Shown here one piece after another: positions 6,500-9,342 of a DNA stretch of 9,342 nt (position 1 is its first letter; every line of letters begins with the position of its first letter). The position numbers and the translations under genes are program-made. Origin of the DNA: JBELMB01 sp042088665 (GTDB lineage Bacteria > Pseudomonadota > Alphaproteobacteria > Rhodobacterales > Rhodobacteraceae). The notes beneath the pieces were generated by a model. The model saw only the letters and a list, made by a program, of their open reading frames with translations. It ran no database searches and was not told where the DNA came from. The stretch spans positions 1 through 9,342 of the forward strand of contig JBELMB010000200.1 in the NCBI GenBank assembly GCA_042088665.1, given 5' to 3'.

Positions 6500-6522
6500 C
6501 ACCCCAACCTAGACGGACAACC

Positions 6523-6548
6523 GAGCGGCCGCGTCAGCGCGGCCGCTT
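6523..6548 (+). terminator. Strong intercistronic hairpin between ugpB and ugpA
   Basis: AGCGGCCGCG (6524-6533) and CGCGGCCGCT (6538-6547) form a perfect 10-bp stem with a TCAG loop, extendable by one G-T pair. There is no T-tract after it (TATCTGCTTGG). Such hairpins after binding-protein genes in ABC operons are known to protect the upstream message or partly attenuate readthrough, giving more binding protein than permease. That role is inferred here; full termination seems unlikely because ugpAEC needs a promoter and none is visible in the 73-base gap. Confidence 0.6.
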
Positions 6549-6572
6549 ATCTGCTTGGACAATGGGGATGCC

Positions 6573-7454
6573 ATGAAACGGGCCGGGTTTACCAATATCT
6601 CACTGCCGGTGCTGCTGCTTGTGCCGCAGCTGGTGATTATCGCGGTGTTTTTCTATTGGCCCACGGTCGTGGCGCTGCAATCGTCCTTCTACTTGCAGGA
6701 CCCGTTTGGTTTCGGGTCGACTTTCGTCGGCTTGGAGAATTACACCGGCCTTTTCGGCAACGGCGAATATCGCAAGATCGCTTGGTTCACTGTGATCTTC
6801 TCGGGCTTGGTGACGTTCTTTTCTCTGTCGATCGCCTTGGTGCTTGCGGTCAAGGCCGACAAGGTGCTGCGCGGTGCCAAGACCTATCGCACGCTCTTGA
6901 TGTGGGTCTACGCGGTCGCCCCGCCGGTGGCGGGCTTCATCGCGGTGATCATGTTCAACCAAAGCTGGGGGCCGTTGACCGAGTTCTTCGGGCTCTTTGG
7001 CTATCGCTATCAGGTGGGGGTCAACTTCAACGACACGGCCTTTGCGATGATCCTGGCCTCGGTCTGGAAGCAGGTTCCGGTCAACTTCATCTTTTTCCTG
7101 TCGGGGCTGCAATCGATCCCGCGCTCGGTGCGCGAGGCGGCGCTGATCGACAATCGCTCTGCCTCCGGCCGGTTCTGGGACGTGACCTTCCCGCTGCTCG
7201 CGCCCACGGGCTTTTTCCTGCTGATCATCAACATCACCTATTCGCTTTTTGACACCTTCGGCATCGTCGACACGGTGGTGAAGGGCGAGCCGGGCAACAA
7301 CCCGATGACGCTGGTCTACAAGGTCTATGTGGACGGGTTCCGCGGCAACGATCTGGGCGGGTCCTCGGCGCAGTCGGTGATCCTGATGGTGCTGGTGCTG
7401 GCGCTGACGATCTTCCAGTTCCGCCTGATCGAACGTCGGATCCACTACACATGA
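6573..7454 (+). CDS. ugpA: sn-Glycerol-3-phosphate ABC transporter permease UgpA
   Basis: A 293-residue inner-membrane permease with about six hydrophobic helices (roughly 11-32, 72-94, 107-128, 157-178, 208-232, 266-286). ATG 6573 gives an N-terminus like E. coli UgpA and has GGGGA (6564-6568) 4 bases upstream; an in-frame TTG at 6555 is less likely. UgpA-type segments are LLLVPQLVIIAVFFYWP (14-30), DPFGF..FVGLENY (43-57), YAVAPPVAGF (113-122), ASVWKQVPVNF (162-172) and SLFDTFGIVDT (224-234). The cytoplasmic EAA loop that docks on the ATPase begins EAALIDN (188-194); the glycine usual after the aspartate is Asn194. The stop overlaps the ugpE start as ATGA, suggesting translational coupling. 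Confidence 0.93.
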   Translation: MKRAGFTNISLPVLLLVPQLVIIAVFFYWPTVVALQSSFYLQDPFGFGSTFVGLENYTGLFGNGEYRKIAWFTVIFSGLVTFFSLSIALVLAVKADKVLRGAKTYRTLLMWVYAVAPPVAGFIAVIMFNQSWGPLTEFFGLFGYRYQVGVNFNDTAFAMILASVWKQVPVNFIFFLSGLQSIPRSVREAALIDNRSASGRFWDVTFPLLAPTGFFLLIINITYSLFDTFGIVDTVVKGEPGNNPMTLVYKVYVDGFRGNDLGGSSAQSVILMVLVLALTIFQFRLIERRIHYT

Positions 7455-8317
7455 GGCCCCTCAAGATGCGCAAGCCAAAGCTGTCGACCGTCCTTGACCA
7501 CGCCGTGCTGATCGCGGGCAGCCTGTTCATGATGCTGCCGCTTTTGATGGTGCTGCAGATGACGACGATCCCCGACACCGAGATCATCAAGACAGGCCCG
7601 TCGCTGACCATCGGCGACCAGTTCGACGACAACTTTGACAAGGCGATGTTCAAGGCTTCGGGCTTCTCGGGCGAGAATACGGGCCTGTCGATGCTGAAAA
7701 ACAGCCTCATTCTGGGGATTGGCTTTGCGCTGGGCAAGATCGTGATCGGGATGATGGCGGCCTATGCGATCGTCTACTTCCGGCTGCGTTTTGCGACGCT
7801 GGCCTTCTGGCTGATCTTCACCACGCTTTTGCTGCCGCTCGAGGTGCGGATCCTGCCCTCCTACGAGGTAGTGCAATGGCTGGGGATGCTCAATACCTAT
7901 CAGGGGTTGATCATCCCGCTGATCGCCTCTGCCACCGCGACATTCTTTTTCCGGCAGTTCTTTCGCGCGGTCCCGGAAGAGCTGGTCGAGGCGGCGCGGA
8001 TCGACGGCGCCGGGCCGGTAAAGTTCTTCATCGATATTCTGGTGCCGCTCAGCCAGACGATGATCGCGGCGATGTTCATCATCATGTTCGTCTATGGCTG
8101 GAACCAGTACCTCTGGCCCACGATGATCACCACCGACGAGGACATGTACACGCTGGTGCGCGGCATCAAGCAGATCGTTCAGGTGCTCGAAGGAGCGGTG
8201 GTGCCGGAGTTCGGCCGTTCGAACGTATTGGCCCTCGTGGCCGTCATCCCGCCGGTGCTGGTGGTGGTGTTCTTCCAAGGCTGGTTCGTCAAGGGCCTGA
8301 CCGAGTCAGACAAGTAA
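7451..8317 (+). CDS. ugpE: sn-Glycerol-3-phosphate ABC transporter permease UgpE
   Basis: A 288-residue inner-membrane permease, partner of UgpA, with about six hydrophobic segments (roughly 17-38, 83-109, 115-133, 150-170, 203-216, 259-279). Matching segments are LLLPLEVRILPSYEVV (126-141), PLIASATATFFFRQFF (156-171), a canonical EAA loop EAARIDGAGP (180-189) and FVYGWNQYLWP (213-223). The ATG at 7451 overlaps the ugpA stop by four bases. No clear ribosome-binding site is seen, so reinitiation is likely; ATG 7466 (283 residues, closer to E. coli length) is an alternative start. Residues 40-80 are a longer periplasmic stretch rich in charged residues, as in other UgpE proteins. Confidence 0.93.
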   Translation: MRPLKMRKPKLSTVLDHAVLIAGSLFMMLPLLMVLQMTTIPDTEIIKTGPSLTIGDQFDDNFDKAMFKASGFSGENTGLSMLKNSLILGIGFALGKIVIGMMAAYAIVYFRLRFATLAFWLIFTTLLLPLEVRILPSYEVVQWLGMLNTYQGLIIPLIASATATFFFRQFFRAVPEELVEAARIDGAGPVKFFIDILVPLSQTMIAAMFIIMFVYGWNQYLWPTMITTDEDMYTLVRGIKQIVQVLEGAVVPEFGRSNVLALVAVIPPVLVVVFFQGWFVKGLTESDK

Positions 8318-8328
8318 GGCAACACGAC

Positions 8329-9333
8329 ATGGCACAGGTACGTTTCAGCGAGATCTGCAAGACCTATCCGAATGGGTTCGAGGCGCTCAAACCCACCAGC
8401 TTCGAGATCGAAGAGGGCGAATTCACCGTCCTCGTCGGGCCTTCGGGTTGCGGCAAGTCCACGCTGTTGCGGATGGTCGCGGGCCTCGAGGAAATCACCT
8501 CAGGCGAGCTGCAGATCGCGGGCCGGGTGGTCAACGACGTCGACCCGGCGGACCGCGACATCGCGATGGTGTTCCAGAATTACGCGCTTTACCCGCATAT
8601 GACGGTGCGCCGGAACATCGGCTACGGGCTGAAGAACCGCGGCACCTCGAAGCAGGCGATCGCGGCAAAGGTCGATGAGGCTGCTGCGATGCTGAACCTC
8701 GGCGATTACCTTGACCGCAAGCCCAGCCAACTGTCGGGTGGTCAACGTCAGCGGGTCGCGATGGGGCGCGCCATTGTGCGCGATCCGGCGCTGTTTCTCT
8801 TCGACGAGCCGCTTTCGAACCTCGACGCCAAGCTGCGCAACCAGATGCGGATCGAGATCAAGGCGCTGCAGCGCCGTCTGGGCGTGACCTCGATCTACGT
8901 CACCCACGATCAGGTCGAGGCGATGACCATGGCCGACCGGATCATCGTGATGAACGGCGGGCGGATCGAGCAGATCGGCACTCCGGCGCAGGTCTATCAC
9001 GACCCGGCAACGACCTTTGTGGCGTCCTTCATGGGGGCGCCCCCGATGAACCTGCTGCCTGCCGAGGCAGATGGCGGCCAACTCCTGCTTGAAGGCGAGC
9101 GGCTGGCCGAGACCACGCATCAGGGCCAGGTCCTGGCGGGGATCCGGCCCGAGGCATTCCTGCCAGATCCGAACGGCGCCCTGTCCTTGCAGGTCCAGAT
9201 CGTCGAGGAGTTGGGCGCCCACCGGCTGCTTCATGGAAAGCTCGGGGCCGAGCCCGTCACCGTTCATGTTGGCAACGACGTCGCCGCAGAGCCCGGGCCG
9301 ATGCGCCTGACCGTCAAGACGGACCTTTTGTGA
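8329..9333 (+). CDS. ugpC: sn-Glycerol-3-phosphate ABC transporter ATPase UgpC, apparent 3' end probably artificial
   Basis: A 334-residue cytoplasmic ATPase that energises UgpAE. ATG 8329 lies 11 bases after the ugpE stop, with TAAGG (8315-8319) as the ribosome-binding site; the frame is open further upstream but that part is not UgpC-like. Motifs are Walker A GPSGCGKST (37-45), Q-loop VFQNYALYPHM (81-91), signature LSGGQRQRVAMGRA (135-148), Walker B LFLFDEP (155-161), D-loop SNLDAK (163-168) and H-loop VTHDQ (191-195). A C-terminal regulatory (TOBE/MOI) domain follows with GIRPEAF (271-277). The protein stops about 10-12 residues before the usual family end, which is a short L-F-D-x-x-T-G tail. 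The TGA at 9331-9333 shares its A with an adapter-like sequence ending the window, so the true gene most likely continues and is cut by the contig end. Confidence 0.93.
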   Translation: MAQVRFSEICKTYPNGFEALKPTSFEIEEGEFTVLVGPSGCGKSTLLRMVAGLEEITSGELQIAGRVVNDVDPADRDIAMVFQNYALYPHMTVRRNIGYGLKNRGTSKQAIAAKVDEAAAMLNLGDYLDRKPSQLSGGQRQRVAMGRAIVRDPALFLFDEPLSNLDAKLRNQMRIEIKALQRRLGVTSIYVTHDQVEAMTMADRIIVMNGGRIEQIGTPAQVYHDPATTFVASFMGAPPMNLLPAEADGGQLLLEGERLAETTHQGQVLAGIRPEAFLPDPNGALSLQVQIVEELGAHRLLHGKLGAEPVTVHVGNDVAAEPGPMRLTVKTDLL

Positions 9334-9342
9334 GATCGGAAG
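9333..9342 (+). other. Adapter-like sequence at the window end
   Basis: The last ten bases are AGATCGGAAG, identical to the first ten bases of the common Illumina TruSeq adapter (AGATCGGAAGAGC). The match runs exactly to the end of the sequence and coincides with the point where UgpC loses its family tail. The simplest reading is untrimmed adapter at a contig edge rather than genomic DNA. Confidence 0.75.

Noticed and set aside
5231..6502. 423-codon open frame on the minus strand across ugpB
   Set aside because: It mirrors the ugpB frame, a known effect of GC-rich codon use. Its translation is rich in Arg, Gly, Leu and His without a recognisable domain, and ugpB is unmistakable.
5198..9333. 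Alpha-glucoside (AglEFGK) or maltose-type transporter
   Set aside because: A divergent LacI-family gene suggested this, but all four proteins align by eye segment by segment with UgpB, UgpA, UgpE and UgpC.

Overview
This window looks like chromosomal DNA from an alphaproteobacterium of the Rhodobacteraceae (Roseobacter-like) group. The grounds are high GC content, Rhodobacteraceae-style TrmB, AroA and UgpA sequences, a metK-to-trmB arrangement, and a GC-rich intergenic repeat of a kind common in that family. This is pattern recognition without a database search. There is no phage, transposon, CRISPR array or RNA gene that I can support. The sequence appears to be the end of an assembly contig: the last ten bases equal the start of a common Illumina adapter.

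Left part (1-3714, all plus strand) is core metabolism: the last 28 codons of metK (S-adenosylmethionine synthetase), a GC-rich intergenic repeat and terminator-like hairpins, a small exported histidine phosphatase of unknown role, trmB (SAM-dependent tRNA m7G46 methyltransferase), aroA (class II-type EPSP synthase, shikimate pathway) and cmk (CMP/dCMP kinase). aroA and cmk are 22 bases apart and probably cotranscribed. The rpsA gene that commonly follows cmk is not here.

Right part (3773-9342) is a carbon/phosphorus uptake locus. A minus-strand LacI/GalR-family repressor of the GntR-like subgroup is transcribed away from a plus-strand ugpBAEC operon: periplasmic binding protein, two permeases and ATPase of an ABC importer for sn-glycerol-3-phosphate and/or glycerophosphodiesters. 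The 399-base divergent region between them carries a near-perfect 19-base palindrome in an AT-rich patch, which is the best operator candidate, and several copies of a TGCCT motif. A strong 10-bp hairpin separates ugpB from ugpA and would fit higher expression of the binding protein. ugpA and ugpE overlap by ATGA; ugpC follows ugpE by 11 bases.

The window is mostly ordinary. I see no convincing undescribed system. The points most worth checking are the adapter-like 3' end, which creates the apparent stop codon of ugpC; the pairing of a ugp operon with a LacI-type regulator rather than an evident Pho box; ligand-pocket substitutions in UgpB; and the candidate operator.
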